A stretch of 64,000 bases of DNA. Origin: Anaerolinea thermophila. GTDB taxonomy: Bacteria > Chloroflexota > Anaerolineae > Anaerolineales > Anaerolineaceae. The stretch spans positions 124,001-188,000 of the forward strand of contig NZ_DYHZ01000006.1 of assembly GCF_020723905.1 (NCBI RefSeq), written 5' to 3'. This document shows positions 36,014-44,665 of the stretch, in pieces; the stretch's first letter is position 1; every line of letters begins with the position of its first letter. Position numbers and translations under genes: made by a program. The notes beneath the pieces are model-generated. The model made no database searches. It saw only the letters and a list, made by a program, of their open reading frames with translations, and was not told where the DNA came from.

Positions 36014-36019
36014 TATAAT
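36014..36019 (+). promoter_or_regulatory. -10 element for the NAD(P)HX repair gene
   Basis: A perfect TATAAT lies 23 bases before the ATG, with AAAAGGAGG between them. TCTACC at 35992-35997 is a weak -35 at 16-base spacing. Confidence 0.5.
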
Positions 36020-36042
36020 GAAACTGCAAAAGGAGGAAAGCC

Positions 36043-37671
36043 ATGAGCAAACTGGTTACAGTATCGGAAATGCGGGAAATTGAAGCCGAAGCAAATGCAA
36101 AAGGATGGACTTACGCCCAAATGATGGAGCGTGCTGGCACGGGAGTAGCGCAACTGGTGCACTCGCTGTATGGATATGAAGAAAACCTCCAGGCGCTCGC
36201 ACTGGTGGGATCAGGAAATAACGGCGGCGATGCGCTTGTGACGTTGCACTGGCTGGCAAAAGCAGGCTGGAAGGTTCTGGCATATCTGGTACGCCCTCGT
36301 CCCGCTGGCGATCCTCTCGTTGAAAAGGTGCTGAATGGCGGTGGAGAAATTGCCCTGGCGTGGGAGGATCCCTCCTTTGCCCGTTTGAATGCATGGCTGG
36401 AAGGTTCAACGGTTCTGATTGACGGTGTACTTGGAACCGGAATCCGCCTGCCTCTCCAGGAAGAGGTTGCCCGTGTGCTTGCCCATGTGAAGAATTTGCC
36501 CAATCGTCCACCCTGCGTGGCTGTGGATTGTCCTTCCGGGGTAGATTGTGACAGTGGAGAAGCAGCACCCGAGTGCATCCCGGCAGAAATTACCGCCTGT
36601 ATGGCGGGCGTGAAAATTGGATTGATAAAGTATCCGGCATTTTCTCTTGTTGGCGAAATTCAGGTGATTGATATCGGGTTGCCTTCTGGACTTTCTTCAT
36701 GGGAAGGTGTTCAAAGAGAAGTGATTGACGAGGAATGGGTCAGCGCCCGATTGCCTGTCCGACCAGTGGAAGGGCACAAAGGTACATTTGGAACCGCTAT
36801 GATTTGCGGCGGGTGCCTTTCCTACAGCGGAGCGCCCATGCTCGCTGCCGAAGGCGCGGGAAGGAGCGGTGTTGGACTGGTTCAAGTTGCTGTGCCTGCT
36901 TCCGTCCATGCCGTGATTGCAGGGAGCAACTGGAATGTAACCTGGGTTCCTCTCCCCGAAGAAAAGGGGTTTATTGCTGCGGAAGCAGCCTCTGTGTTAT
37001 TCAAATCACTCCAGCGGACCACTGCACTTCTCATCGGTCCCGGGTTCGGACTGGAGCCCGATACCCAGAAATTCCTGCAACGCATACTGGAAGCCAATGA
37101 GAAAATCCCGGAAGAGCGTCCAATGGGGTTTTTATCCAGTAAAGACTTATCTGCCCGGAAACCTTCGCACCGCTCCCTACCACCTCTGATTCTCGATGCC
37201 GATGGATTGAAATTGTTATCTCAAATTGAGAACTGGCAAACCTTGCTTCCACCCAACAGCATTCTCACGCCTCACCCCGGTGAAATGGCAGTGCTTACCG
37301 GTTTAAGCACCAGCCAGATTCAAGCCAACCGAATCAATACGGCGCTGGAATTTGCGCAAAAGTGGAATCAGATTGTGGTTTTGAAAGGCGCATTTACGGT
37401 CATTGCTGCCCCGGATGGCAGGCTGGGGTATATCCCCATTGCCACAAACGCACTGGCACACGGTGGCACCGGTGATGTCCTGGCAGGGATCATCACCGCC
37501 CTCCGGGCGCAAGGGATGGACAGTTTCGAAGCCGCCTGCGCAGGCGCATGGATCCATGCACAGGCAGGATTGATTGCCGCGCAGGAAACTGGACATCCGG
37601 CTTCCGTTCAGGCTACAGATGTGTGTAAAGCCATCCCTGCTGTACTGGAATGGGTCTGGAAAGAAGGCTAA
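36043..37671 (+). CDS. nnr: Bifunctional NAD(P)HX epimerase and ADP-dependent NAD(P)HX dehydratase
   Basis: This enzyme repairs hydrated NADH and NADPH. The N-terminal YjeF_N epimerase domain (about 1-215) has GSGNNGGDALV and DCPSGVDCDSG. The C-terminal ribokinase-like domain (about 230-540) has HKGTFGTAMICGG, LILDADGLKLL, LTPHPGEMAVLTG and LAHGGTGDVLAGII, the ADP and catalytic region of the dehydratase. The length of 542 is slightly above the common value of about 500-520, owing to an insert at about 345-380 (EERPMGFLSSKDLSARKP). AGGAGG lies 7 bases before the ATG, and a strong terminator follows. Confidence 0.95.
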   Translation: MSKLVTVSEMREIEAEANAKGWTYAQMMERAGTGVAQLVHSLYGYEENLQALALVGSGNNGGDALVTLHWLAKAGWKVLAYLVRPRPAGDPLVEKVLNGGGEIALAWEDPSFARLNAWLEGSTVLIDGVLGTGIRLPLQEEVARVLAHVKNLPNRPPCVAVDCPSGVDCDSGEAAPECIPAEITACMAGVKIGLIKYPAFSLVGEIQVIDIGLPSGLSSWEGVQREVIDEEWVSARLPVRPVEGHKGTFGTAMICGGCLSYSGAPMLAAEGAGRSGVGLVQVAVPASVHAVIAGSNWNVTWVPLPEEKGFIAAEAASVLFKSLQRTTALLIGPGFGLEPDTQKFLQRILEANEKIPEERPMGFLSSKDLSARKPSHRSLPPLILDADGLKLLSQIENWQTLLPPNSILTPHPGEMAVLTGLSTSQIQANRINTALEFAQKWNQIVVLKGAFTVIAAPDGRLGYIPIATNALAHGGTGDVLAGIITALRAQGMDSFEAACAGAWIHAQAGLIAAQETGHPASVQATDVCKAIPAVLEWVWKEG

Positions 37672-37711
37672 AAAAACCGCCCACAGGCTAGTAACCTGTG
37701 GGCGGTTTCAG
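37672..37711. terminator. Bidirectional terminator between convergent genes
   Basis: AAACCGCCCACAGG and CCTGTGGGCGGTTT form a perfect 14-bp stem with a 7-base loop. An A-run on the left gives a T-run for the minus-strand gene, and TTT follows on the plus strand. Confidence 0.9.
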
Positions 37712-37737
37712 GCATTACTGAAAGAAAACCAGAAATC

Positions 37738-38064
37738 CTAAACGGGAGTTTCCCCTTTGGGTTTGGAAACAACGTTCTGAACAACCTCAGTCACTTTGGC
37801 TTTCTGCTCTTCCAGAACGGCTTGCCCTTTCTTTGCCAGTTCCTCGGCTTTGCTTAAATACTCTTCTGTGCGCGTTTCAACTTCCTTGCTAACGGTTTGA
37901 GCGGTTTCAGAAGCCTTATCCGCCAGTTCAATCGCGCGCTCTTTGATAAGCACACGGGTCTCTTCACCGCTCTGAGGGGCGAAAAGCAGAGAAACCACCG
38001 CGCCGGTAACAGCGCCAACAACAAAACCAATCAGGAACGCGCCGAATTCATCTCGATCCGACAT
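37738..38064 (-). CDS. YtxH-domain membrane protein
   Basis: The ATG at 38064 has GGAG eight bases upstream; a longer frame exists but lacks a ribosome site. The 108-residue protein begins with one Gly/Ala-rich helix (FLIGFVVGAVTGAVVSLLFAPQSGEETR), the hallmark of YtxH proteins, followed by a long charged coiled coil of Glu/Lys repeats. In Bacillus subtilis ytxH belongs to a general stress operon. It lies 36 bases after a DUF948-like gene, so the two form a YtxG/YtxH-like pair. The molecular role is unknown. Confidence 0.85.
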   Translation of the reverse strand: MSDRDEFGAFLIGFVVGAVTGAVVSLLFAPQSGEETRVLIKERAIELADKASETAQTVSKEVETRTEEYLSKAEELAKKGQAVLEEQKAKVTEVVQNVVSKPKGETPV

Positions 38065-38100
38065 ATGAAACTCCTTTCGTGCATTTTGCACAACTGTGGA

Positions 38101-38559
38101 CTACTTGCGAGTCATTCGCAAAATCTCTGTGAATTTGCGGATTGCCGCAAGATACTCGTTTAACTTGATCACCGGCTCACTGAGGTTGTCACTTAAGAAA
38201 GTAACCGTCCCTTTCAGGGTATTCACCGTTTGATTGGTTGACTGAATGATGGGACGAATTTCGTGATTGATCAGGTTAATCAAAATCGCCAGTTGGACAA
38301 TTAAGATAACCAGGGCAACCCCAATGACCAGCGATTCAAGCGCCATAAAGATAATAAAGACATCCCGCACACGGGCAGTCGTCTCATTATCCGATTGAAT
38401 CAGCAAGACTGCGCCGGCAATCAGTCCGGCAAGCAAAACTACTCCCGCAATGATCAGCCCTATCGGTACGCCAGATTTCTTCTCCACATCCGCGGGCGCT
38501 GACGGGAGGGTTTCAGACGGTATTTCCTGCGAGGGAGATTCAGGAGAAAATTCACTCAT
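38101..38559 (-). CDS. Two-helix membrane protein, YtxG/DUF948-like
   Basis: A 30-residue acidic, Pro/Ser-rich N-terminus is followed by helices at about 31-53 and 65-95. A C-terminal amphipathic region then begins NHEIRPIIQSTNQTVNTLKG, resembling the DUF948/YtxG pattern of Asn/Thr-rich heptads. Pairing with a YtxH-domain gene immediately downstream supports this. A -10 element sits seven bases before its ATG, suggesting a leaderless message. The function is probably structural or stress-related at the membrane; there is no catalytic motif. Confidence 0.65.
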   Translation of the reverse strand: MSEFSPESPSQEIPSETLPSAPADVEKKSGVPIGLIIAGVVLLAGLIAGAVLLIQSDNETTARVRDVFIIFMALESLVIGVALVILIVQLAILINLINHEIRPIIQSTNQTVNTLKGTVTFLSDNLSEPVIKLNEYLAAIRKFTEILRMTRK

Positions 38560-38566
38560 ACACTTT

Positions 38567-38572
38567 ATTATA
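38567..38572 (-). promoter_or_regulatory. -10 element 7 bases before a start codon
   Basis: A perfect TATAAT on the minus strand ends seven bases before the ATG of the YtxG-like gene, with no Shine-Dalgarno between them. No good -35 is evident. Confidence 0.5.
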
Positions 38573-38642
38573 CATCATCCTGGAGAGTACACCCTTCAAA
38601 AAAGGGTATCTTTTGCGAGAAAAGGGGGATTTTTCACCCAAT

Positions 38643-40034
38643 TTAACCACCCCGGACAGGATGACACAGCAAGTGATCAACGGCATCCGACAATTGACGT
38701 AAATTGCTTACCTGAAAGGCTAAATCACAAAACGGGAGATAACGGGGCATGTCTGAATCTCCTGTGCCCCATAACGCGAGCGGATCGGGATTTAACCACA
38801 CGCAGGTCCTGGCGCGTTTCGCCATCTTCTGAAACAAATCTTCACGGGGAGGATTAAAATTATTTCTCCCGTCTCCCAGTACAATCAAAATCGTGCGGTG
38901 ATCCAGTAAATCCATATAACCGGCGGCAAACGACTCCAGGGCATTCCCCAGGTCTGTATTGTAATAGCCAGGTGGCATACGGCGTAACACCTGCTGGATA
39001 ACTTGATTGGGTGCCATGCGCTCAAAATCCGGAGAGATATATTCCAGATGATCAATATAGGCAAAAGAATGGGATTTGCGGATCTGATCTCTCACCATCG
39101 AAATGAACGTGAGAAAAAATTCCACGCAGTAACGCATGGAGGTACTGAGATCACAGAGAATCACCAGTTTGGGTTTAAGAGTGTGGTCTCTATGACGTAG
39201 TTCGATCGGAATACTTCCATGCTGGAGATTGGCGCGGATCGTTGCCTTTGGATCAAACTGTCCATCCTTTGCCCGGCGCAGACGCAACGCCAGACGGGTT
39301 CGCAAAGCAGCAGCCATGCGGCGGACCTCTTCACGGAGTTGGCGTGTCTCGGCTTCAGTTAAATTTTGAAAAAGACGATCCACCAGACTTGCGTTGCCTT
39401 TTTGAGGCGGATTCTCCGCCATATTCTGTAGAATTTGCTGTCCCGCAAATTGCCGGATTTGTTCTTGCAGAGCGCGGCGATTCTCTTCCAGAGCTTTCTG
39501 GATCTGTGCAACCCGCTGGCGGTTCATTCCCAATTGTTGAAGCAACTCTACCAGTTCCTGAATACTCTGACGCAATTCGGGAAATTGCAGGGCGTTTTCT
39601 AATTGCCTTGCCAGATAATTCTGGTAACGCAAATCTGTAAAGTGGGAAGGATTGAACCAGTTATCCAGTTCCTGAAAATCCTGTGAAGAAAGGGGTTTGC
39701 CTTCCAGGAGGCGCTCCAGCATCTCGCGTAAACGGAGATTGAAGGCTCTCAAGGCTTCTGCCAGCATTTTGGCTTCGGATTCACTCAATCCTTCAAGGAT
39801 ATTTTGCAAAGGCGGGGGATCGCTGTTCTGGAAAAACATGGGGAAGAGCCGTTCAAACGTCGGGAAATCCTGAGCATCCTTGACCAGTGTTGCTCGAAGC
39901 GTCAACCGAAAGGTTTCCCGATCCGTCACACCTAACCACTCTACAGCCCGAAAAGCGTCAGCGCTTTCTGCGAGACTGATGCGCACCCCGCTGGCACGCA
40001 AAGCGGCGATAAATTCAACAATTCGGCGTTCCAT
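38643..40034 (-). CDS. vWA-domain protein (CoxE-like) paired with MoxR
   Basis: The start is ATG 40034, preceded by AAAGGTG; the frame is open further upstream but runs into the MoxR gene. The 463-residue protein has a helical, Gln-rich N-terminal region (about 1-270) and a von Willebrand A domain with an intact metal site, CDLSTSMRYC (D-x-S-x-S), at about 295. GDGRNNFNPP near 393 is the third metal-site segment. vWA proteins next to MoxR ATPases work as chaperone pairs that activate or assemble target enzymes. The target here is unknown; no CO dehydrogenase gene is present. Confidence 0.85.
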   Translation of the reverse strand: MERRIVEFIAALRASGVRISLAESADAFRAVEWLGVTDRETFRLTLRATLVKDAQDFPTFERLFPMFFQNSDPPPLQNILEGLSESEAKMLAEALRAFNLRLREMLERLLEGKPLSSQDFQELDNWFNPSHFTDLRYQNYLARQLENALQFPELRQSIQELVELLQQLGMNRQRVAQIQKALEENRRALQEQIRQFAGQQILQNMAENPPQKGNASLVDRLFQNLTEAETRQLREEVRRMAAALRTRLALRLRRAKDGQFDPKATIRANLQHGSIPIELRHRDHTLKPKLVILCDLSTSMRYCVEFFLTFISMVRDQIRKSHSFAYIDHLEYISPDFERMAPNQVIQQVLRRMPPGYYNTDLGNALESFAAGYMDLLDHRTILIVLGDGRNNFNPPREDLFQKMAKRARTCVWLNPDPLALWGTGDSDMPRYLPFCDLAFQVSNLRQLSDAVDHLLCHPVRGG

Positions 40035-40047
40035 CTGACACCTTTGT

Positions 40048-41010
40048 TTAATTTCTCCAGGGAGCAGAAGGAAAGGAATCCGTTTCACTGCGTTGATCTC
40101 TGGATGGGCGAGCAAAGAATTGCTGTCTGGCGCGTTGCAAATCGGCTTCATGTTTCAGCAGAACACTCAGGGTGGTTTCCAGGGTTTGCTGATCAAGCGC
40201 ACTGGCATTCAGTGCCACAAGCGCCTTTGCCCAGTCCAGTGTTTCACTCACCGAGGGGGATTTTCTTAAGTCCATTGTCCGCAAACGTTGAACCAGTTCC
40301 ACCGCCTGACGGGCAAGTTTTGGCGATAACTCGGGCACTTTGAGACGAATCACCTGAAGTTCCTGCTCCAATGTGGGGTAATCAATGTACAAATAAAGAC
40401 ACCGGCGCTTGAGGGCTTCGCTTAACTCACGGGTGTTGTTGCTGGTGAGTACAACTACAGGCATATGCACGGCTTTTAATGTACCCAATTCCGGAATGGA
40501 AACCTGAAAATCGCTCAGCACTTCAAGCAAGAAGGCTTCAAACTCAGCGTCTGCGCGGTCAATTTCATCAATCAACAGGACAACCGGTTTTTCGCTGAGG
40601 ATGGCTTTCAACAACGGACGCTGGAGTAAAAAGCGCATGGAAAAGAACACATCCTCTTCTTTTTCGAGACGATCAGCGGCTTCCCGTAAAGTGGAGACAT
40701 CGGAAAGGGTCTGAGAGAGTTTCTCCCGTAAAAGTTGTGTATATAACAACTGTTTGGCGTATTCCCACTCATAAAGGGCTTTGGTCTCGTCCAGCCCTTC
40801 GTAGCATTGAAGGCGAATCAATTCTCTGCCCATCGCGTTTGCCAATACTTTTGCCAGTTCCGTTTTTCCTACTCCTGCAGGACCTTCCGCCAGGATGGGT
40901 TTTTCCAACTGTAAACTCAGATACACCACTGTAGCCAGTTCATCACTGGCAAGGTATTTCTGGTTTAAGAGCGAGTCTTTCAACATGTTTGGGGAAGTAA
41001 AGTGTGTCAT
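40048..41010 (-). CDS. MoxR-family AAA+ ATPase
   Basis: The start is ATG 41010, with AAAGG upstream. The 320-residue ATPase has Walker A GPAGVGKTEL at about 40-49, Walker B VVLLIDEIDRA at about 145, sensor 1 VVLTSNNTRELSEALKRRC at about 190 and a C-terminal lid. It resembles the branch (CoxD-like) that pairs with CoxE-like vWA proteins, and the vWA gene follows 13 bases downstream. It is expected to form a hexamer that remodels a client protein together with its partner. Confidence 0.9.
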   Translation of the reverse strand: MTHFTSPNMLKDSLLNQKYLASDELATVVYLSLQLEKPILAEGPAGVGKTELAKVLANAMGRELIRLQCYEGLDETKALYEWEYAKQLLYTQLLREKLSQTLSDVSTLREAADRLEKEEDVFFSMRFLLQRPLLKAILSEKPVVLLIDEIDRADAEFEAFLLEVLSDFQVSIPELGTLKAVHMPVVVLTSNNTRELSEALKRRCLYLYIDYPTLEQELQVIRLKVPELSPKLARQAVELVQRLRTMDLRKSPSVSETLDWAKALVALNASALDQQTLETTLSVLLKHEADLQRARQQFFARPSRDQRSETDSFPSAPWRN

Positions 41011-41054
41011 AAGCAAACCTTTATTAATTGGATAACAATAGTCAGTATAGCAAG

Positions 41055-41083
41055 ATTTCAGCGAGAATTCCAGCCCCTGTCAA
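41055..41083 (-). promoter_or_regulatory. Promoter of the moxR-vWA pair
   Basis: On the minus strand a perfect TTGACA is followed after 17 bases by TGAAAT. A second possible -10 (TATACT) lies at 41044-41049, nearer to the start codon. Confidence 0.5.
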
Positions 41084-41146
41084 ACTAAATTTCATAGAAA
41101 AAATCACTCATTTTTTATACAGAACTCCGTGAAAGCCTTTACATAC

Positions 41147-41155
41147 TGGTATACT
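41147..41155 (+). promoter_or_regulatory. Extended -10 promoter of the isoprenoid genes
   Basis: TGGTATACT fits the TGnTATAAT extended -10 pattern and lies 31 bases before ATG 41187, with GAGGAG in between. No clear -35 is seen, as is usual for extended -10 promoters. Confidence 0.6.
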
Positions 41156-41186
41156 ATTTTTTAAGCCTTTGAGGAGCCCTTTTACC

Positions 41187-42215
41187 ATGGATCATCTTCC
41201 TTCAACCGAGTCGCGAAAATCTGATCATATACGTATCAATCTGGAAGAAGATGTCCGTTCTGAACTCACCACTGGTCTGGAACGCTTCTTCTTCATTCAT
41301 GAGGCATTACCAGAACTGAACCTGGAAGATATTGACCTGCGACTTTCCTTATTTGGAAAGTCATTGAATGCCCCCATTCTCATTTCCTCCATGACAGGAG
41401 GAACAGAAAAAGCGGCTCAAATCAATCAGCGTCTGGCTGAAGCGGCACAGGAAACCCGCATCGCCATGGGAGTGGGCTCACAACGGGTTGCGCTGGAAAA
41501 TGCTCAATGGCGAGATTCATTTCAAATCCGAAAATACGCTCCCGACATCCTGCTCTTTGCCAACATTGGCGCTGTGCAATTGAATTACGGATACACTGTA
41601 GAGCATTGCCAGCGAGCCGTGGACATGATTCAAGCCGATGCGTTAATCCTGCACCTGAACTCCATACAGGAAGCCATCCAACCGGAGGGAGACACCCGTT
41701 TTGCCGGGCTGATTGATAAAATCGAGCAGGTCTGTAAGAAAATTTCAGTTCCGGTGATTGGCAAAGAAGTGGGATGGGGAATATCTGAAAGGACAGCGCG
41801 CATGCTGGTGAATGCCGGTGTTGCGGCAATTGATGTCGCCGGCGCGGGAGGGACTTCCTGGTCCCAGGTTGAGATGTACCGGACGACAGACGAACGGCGG
41901 GCGCGAATCGCAGCGGCATTCCGCGATTGGGGCATCCCTACTGCATACTCCATTAAAATGGTCAAACACGCCGTTCCCCAGGTGCCTGTTATCGCTTCCG
42001 GTGGATTGAAGTCGGGGGTGGATATTGCAAAATGTATTGCCCTGGGCGCCTGCATGGGTGGAATGGCAGGACCATTTCTCAAAGCAGCAACCCAATCTAC
42101 AGAAGCAATCATCCATCTTATTGAAGAAATACGCGAAGAGATTCGCATTACCATGTTCGGGGTTGGCGCGGCGAATTTATCGGCTTTATCCCAAACCCCT
42201 TTGATTGAGTATTAA
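41187..42215 (+). CDS. fni: Type 2 isopentenyl-diphosphate delta-isomerase (FMN-dependent)
   Basis: The enzyme interconverts isopentenyl and dimethylallyl diphosphate in isoprenoid synthesis, using FMN and NADPH. The 342-residue TIM barrel has [54 protein letters not shown] and a phosphate-binding [12 protein letters not shown], all typical. The ATG at 41187 is ten bases after GAGGAG. A polyprenyl synthase gene follows 16 bases later, so the pair makes and uses C5 units. This isomerase class is common in Chloroflexota, Firmicutes and Archaea. Confidence 0.95.
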   Translation: MDHLPSTESRKSDHIRINLEEDVRSELTTGLERFFFIHEALPELNLEDIDLRLSLFGKSLNAPILISSMTGGTEKAAQINQRLAEAAQETRIAMGVGSQRVALENAQWRDSFQIRKYAPDILLFANIGAVQLNYGYTVEHCQRAVDMIQADALILHLNSIQEAIQPEGDTRFAGLIDKIEQVCKKISVPVIGKEVGWGISERTARMLVNAGVAAIDVAGAGGTSWSQVEMYRTTDERRARIAAAFRDWGIPTAYSIKMVKHAVPQVPVIASGGLKSGVDIAKCIALGACMGGMAGPFLKAATQSTEAIIHLIEEIREEIRITMFGVGAANLSALSQTPLIEY

Positions 42216-42231
42216 TTTGAAGGAATGTAAG

Positions 42232-43245
42232 ATGCTTAACCAGATTATTCAGGAAATGTTACCCCGCATCGAAGAAGAACTGCGCCTTGTAATAGAGGCA
42301 ACCGCCCGTCCTCATTCCGCTCAACTGTCTGGTATGCTTCGGTATCATCTGGGTTGGGAAGGAGAAGGCGCCGGACCGGAAGCGCAAGGGAAACGCATCC
42401 GCCCGCTGCTGGTGCTCCTCAGCGCCCGGGCAGTTGATGGAAAGTGGGAACAGGCTCTGCCTGCTGCAGCAGCAGTGGAATTAATTCACAATTTCTCCCT
42501 GATTCACGATGATATTCAAGATCAAAGCACCGTGCGACGGGGACGTCCAACCGTGTGGGTAAAGTGGGGCATTGCTCAAGCCATTAATGCCGGCGATACC
42601 ATGTTCACCCAGGCTTTTTGGGCTTTAAACCGACTGGAAGAAACCGTCTCCCCTGAAACCGCTCTGGAAGCGTCCCGTGTTCTCCAACAGGTGTGCCTGC
42701 AACTCACAGAAGGACAATATCTGGATCTGGCTTACGAGCAGGTAGACTTCCTTTCTATTGAGGCTTACTGGCCCATGGTCAGTGGAAAAACCGCCGCCCT
42801 CTTAGGGGGATGTATGGAGTTGGGCGGATTGTGCGCTCATGCCACTCCCAATCAGCGCGAGTCTTTACGGGAATTTGGAGAGAACCTGGGACTGGCTTTT
42901 CAGGTCCTGGATGACTGGCTGGGAATCTGGGGCGACGCCGCTTTAACGGGCAAGTCTACCGAGAGCGATCTGGTCTCGGGGAAAAAATCTCTTCCTGTAC
43001 TGTACGGGCTGGCAAACAGCGAGATCTTCTCTCAACGCTGGAGAAGAGGGAAAATTACCAGTGAGGAAGTCAACGACATTGCCGGAATTCTCCGGGAATG
43101 CGGCGCAGAGGCTTTCACCCTGAGCACGGCAGAACAATTAACCCAGAAAGCCCTGAACGCTTTGACGAGCGCGTTCCAGGATGACATAAGCCAAGCCAGC
43201 CTTTTAAGCGAACTGGCAAAACAATTACTCAGCCGGAAATCCTGA
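42232..43245 (+). CDS. Polyprenyl diphosphate synthase (trans-prenyltransferase)
   Basis: The ATG at 42232 is preceded by GAAGGA. The 337-residue all-helical enzyme has GKRIRPLLVLLSARA, the first Asp-rich motif LIHDDIQDQS with RRGRPTVW after it, and a second motif FQVLDDWLGIWGD in which the last Asp of DDxxD is shifted. A Phe at the fifth position before the first motif favours shorter C15-C20 products (rule from related enzymes, not proof). It is co-transcribed with fni. Its 3' end overlaps the convergent Lgt-like gene by 17 bases. Confidence 0.9.
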   Translation: MLNQIIQEMLPRIEEELRLVIEATARPHSAQLSGMLRYHLGWEGEGAGPEAQGKRIRPLLVLLSARAVDGKWEQALPAAAAVELIHNFSLIHDDIQDQSTVRRGRPTVWVKWGIAQAINAGDTMFTQAFWALNRLEETVSPETALEASRVLQQVCLQLTEGQYLDLAYEQVDFLSIEAYWPMVSGKTAALLGGCMELGGLCAHATPNQRESLREFGENLGLAFQVLDDWLGIWGDAALTGKSTESDLVSGKKSLPVLYGLANSEIFSQRWRRGKITSEEVNDIAGILRECGAEAFTLSTAEQLTQKALNALTSAFQDDISQASLLSELAKQLLSRKS

Positions 43246-43984
43246 CAGACTCGCGCAACCGTTTTCCAAATACCCAAAGGGAGACAACCAGAATCAGCCA
43301 GGCAATTATCTGTGCCTGTCGAAAAGGACCAATCCAAAGGCTATCGGCACGGAAGGTTTCCACAATTATCTGTCCGATTGCCGTAAGAATCACAAATAAC
43401 AGGAACCTGCCTCCGGGCACCTCAAAAAAGAGGCTTGCCTTGAAATTCTTTCGCGGAATCCATACTGCCAGCAGAATCGCCAGAGAAACAACTACCTCAT
43501 AAATCTGTGTGGGATGCCGACGGGCTCCCCAAAGGTCCACCCCCCAGGCAAGAGTGGTGGGAATGCCAAATTTCTCCCCGCTGGCGACGTGGGATAATCC
43601 GATAGCAACTGCGAGAATGCTGAAAAATGTGGTAAGGGCGTCCAGCGTTTGCCAGAACGGCAAGCCTGCTCGTTGAAGATATATGAGGCTCACCAGCAGG
43701 GCAGCCAATATCCCGGCTTCTACGGAAAGCATCTGTGGGGTGAGGGATAGAAAGCTCAACGGACTGCTCAAAAATGCCTGGGGGAATTGCAGCGCATAGC
43801 CTATTCTTGCCCCCAGCACACCAGAAATCAACCCAATGACTATGAGACGGTACACCTTAGCAGGATCGACTTGAAACCTCAGGGCATGTTTTTCCGTTAC
43901 ATCCATCGCAAACCAGACCCCGAGAAGCAAAATCAATCCCGGTGTTTGTACAGCAAACGGTCCAATGTGAATAACGGGAAGCAT
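43229..43984 (-). CDS. Prolipoprotein diacylglyceryl transferase homologue with degenerate signature
   Basis: The 251-residue protein has about seven helices and the Lgt hallmark RHPTQIYE near 158. The central Lgt signature (G-R-x-G-N-F-x-N-x-E) is replaced by a segment ending LSHVASGEKFG: the Arg and the first Asn that are essential in Escherichia coli Lgt are not present. It probably does not act as a normal Lgt, so a true lgt should exist elsewhere. Its ATG overlaps the TlpA-like stop by one base, so the two are co-translated and perhaps functionally linked. Confidence 0.8.
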   Translation of the reverse strand: MLPVIHIGPFAVQTPGLILLLGVWFAMDVTEKHALRFQVDPAKVYRLIVIGLISGVLGARIGYALQFPQAFLSSPLSFLSLTPQMLSVEAGILAALLVSLIYLQRAGLPFWQTLDALTTFFSILAVAIGLSHVASGEKFGIPTTLAWGVDLWGARRHPTQIYEVVVSLAILLAVWIPRKNFKASLFFEVPGGRFLLFVILTAIGQIIVETFRADSLWIGPFRQAQIIAWLILVVSLWVFGKRLRESVRISG

Positions 43985-44535
43985 TAAGGTTCTCCCTGAG
44001 AGAATTTCTCAGCCTGGGCAAGAAGCAGTGCTTCGGGCAACGGTCCACCCACAATCCAATCCCGGATGATACCTTCTTGATCGATAAAAACAGTTGTAGG
44101 CAAACCGCTGGTGCGATACACCGATTGAACCTCACCTTGCTCATCAAGCAGTACAGTAAAAGTTACCCCGCTGGATTGAATAAATTCCTGCACACTCGAA
44201 AGCACATCCTCGCTGGTAACGTTGACGGCAATCACTTCAACCCCTCTGGACTGATATGCCTGACTCACCCGCTGCAGGGCTGGCATTTCTTCACGGCAGG
44301 GCGGACACCAGGAAGCCCAAAAATTTAAGATAATGGCTTTCCCACGGAATTCGCTCAGGCGAACCGTCTCTCCGTCCAATGACTTCAGGGCAAAATCGGG
44401 CGCAAGGAACCCCCGATGCGCAATTGCACTCTGCTGTGTGGACCCCGGGATTAGATACGAAGATAACCCAATCCAGAGTGCCGCCAGGAGTGCAACCAGA
44501 ATGGCAAATCGCCGAAACGTGGCAAAAGAGTTCAT
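43984..44535 (-). CDS. TlpA/ResA-type membrane-anchored thioredoxin
   Basis: One N-terminal helix (about 10-30) anchors an outer thioredoxin domain of about 140 residues. The redox site is WCPPC in NFWASWCPPCREEMPAL (about residue 80), with the conserved cis-Pro in TSGLPTTVFID. Related proteins reduce apocytochrome c or other exported disulfides. The middle insert (VTSEDVLSSVQEFIQSSG) is typical of the AhpC/TSA-Redoxin branch. Translational overlap with the Lgt-like gene suggests a common task at the outer face of the membrane. Confidence 0.92.
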   Translation of the reverse strand: MNSFATFRRFAILVALLAALWIGLSSYLIPGSTQQSAIAHRGFLAPDFALKSLDGETVRLSEFRGKAIILNFWASWCPPCREEMPALQRVSQAYQSRGVEVIAVNVTSEDVLSSVQEFIQSSGVTFTVLLDEQGEVQSVYRTSGLPTTVFIDQEGIIRDWIVGGPLPEALLLAQAEKFSQGEP

Positions 44536-44665
44536 AGAGTTATCCTAATAGATGCACAAAACTCTGTCAAGTTGCACTTTTTCTGCGACTTTTATCCTTA
44601 TGAAGCGCCGGCTTGGAGATAAAATGGAATCAACTGGAAACGATTTGGAATCACCGGGAGAAAGA

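Noticed and set aside
41138-41143. TTTACA as a -35 for fni
   Set aside because: Only 6 bases from TATACT; the extended -10 pattern explains the site better.
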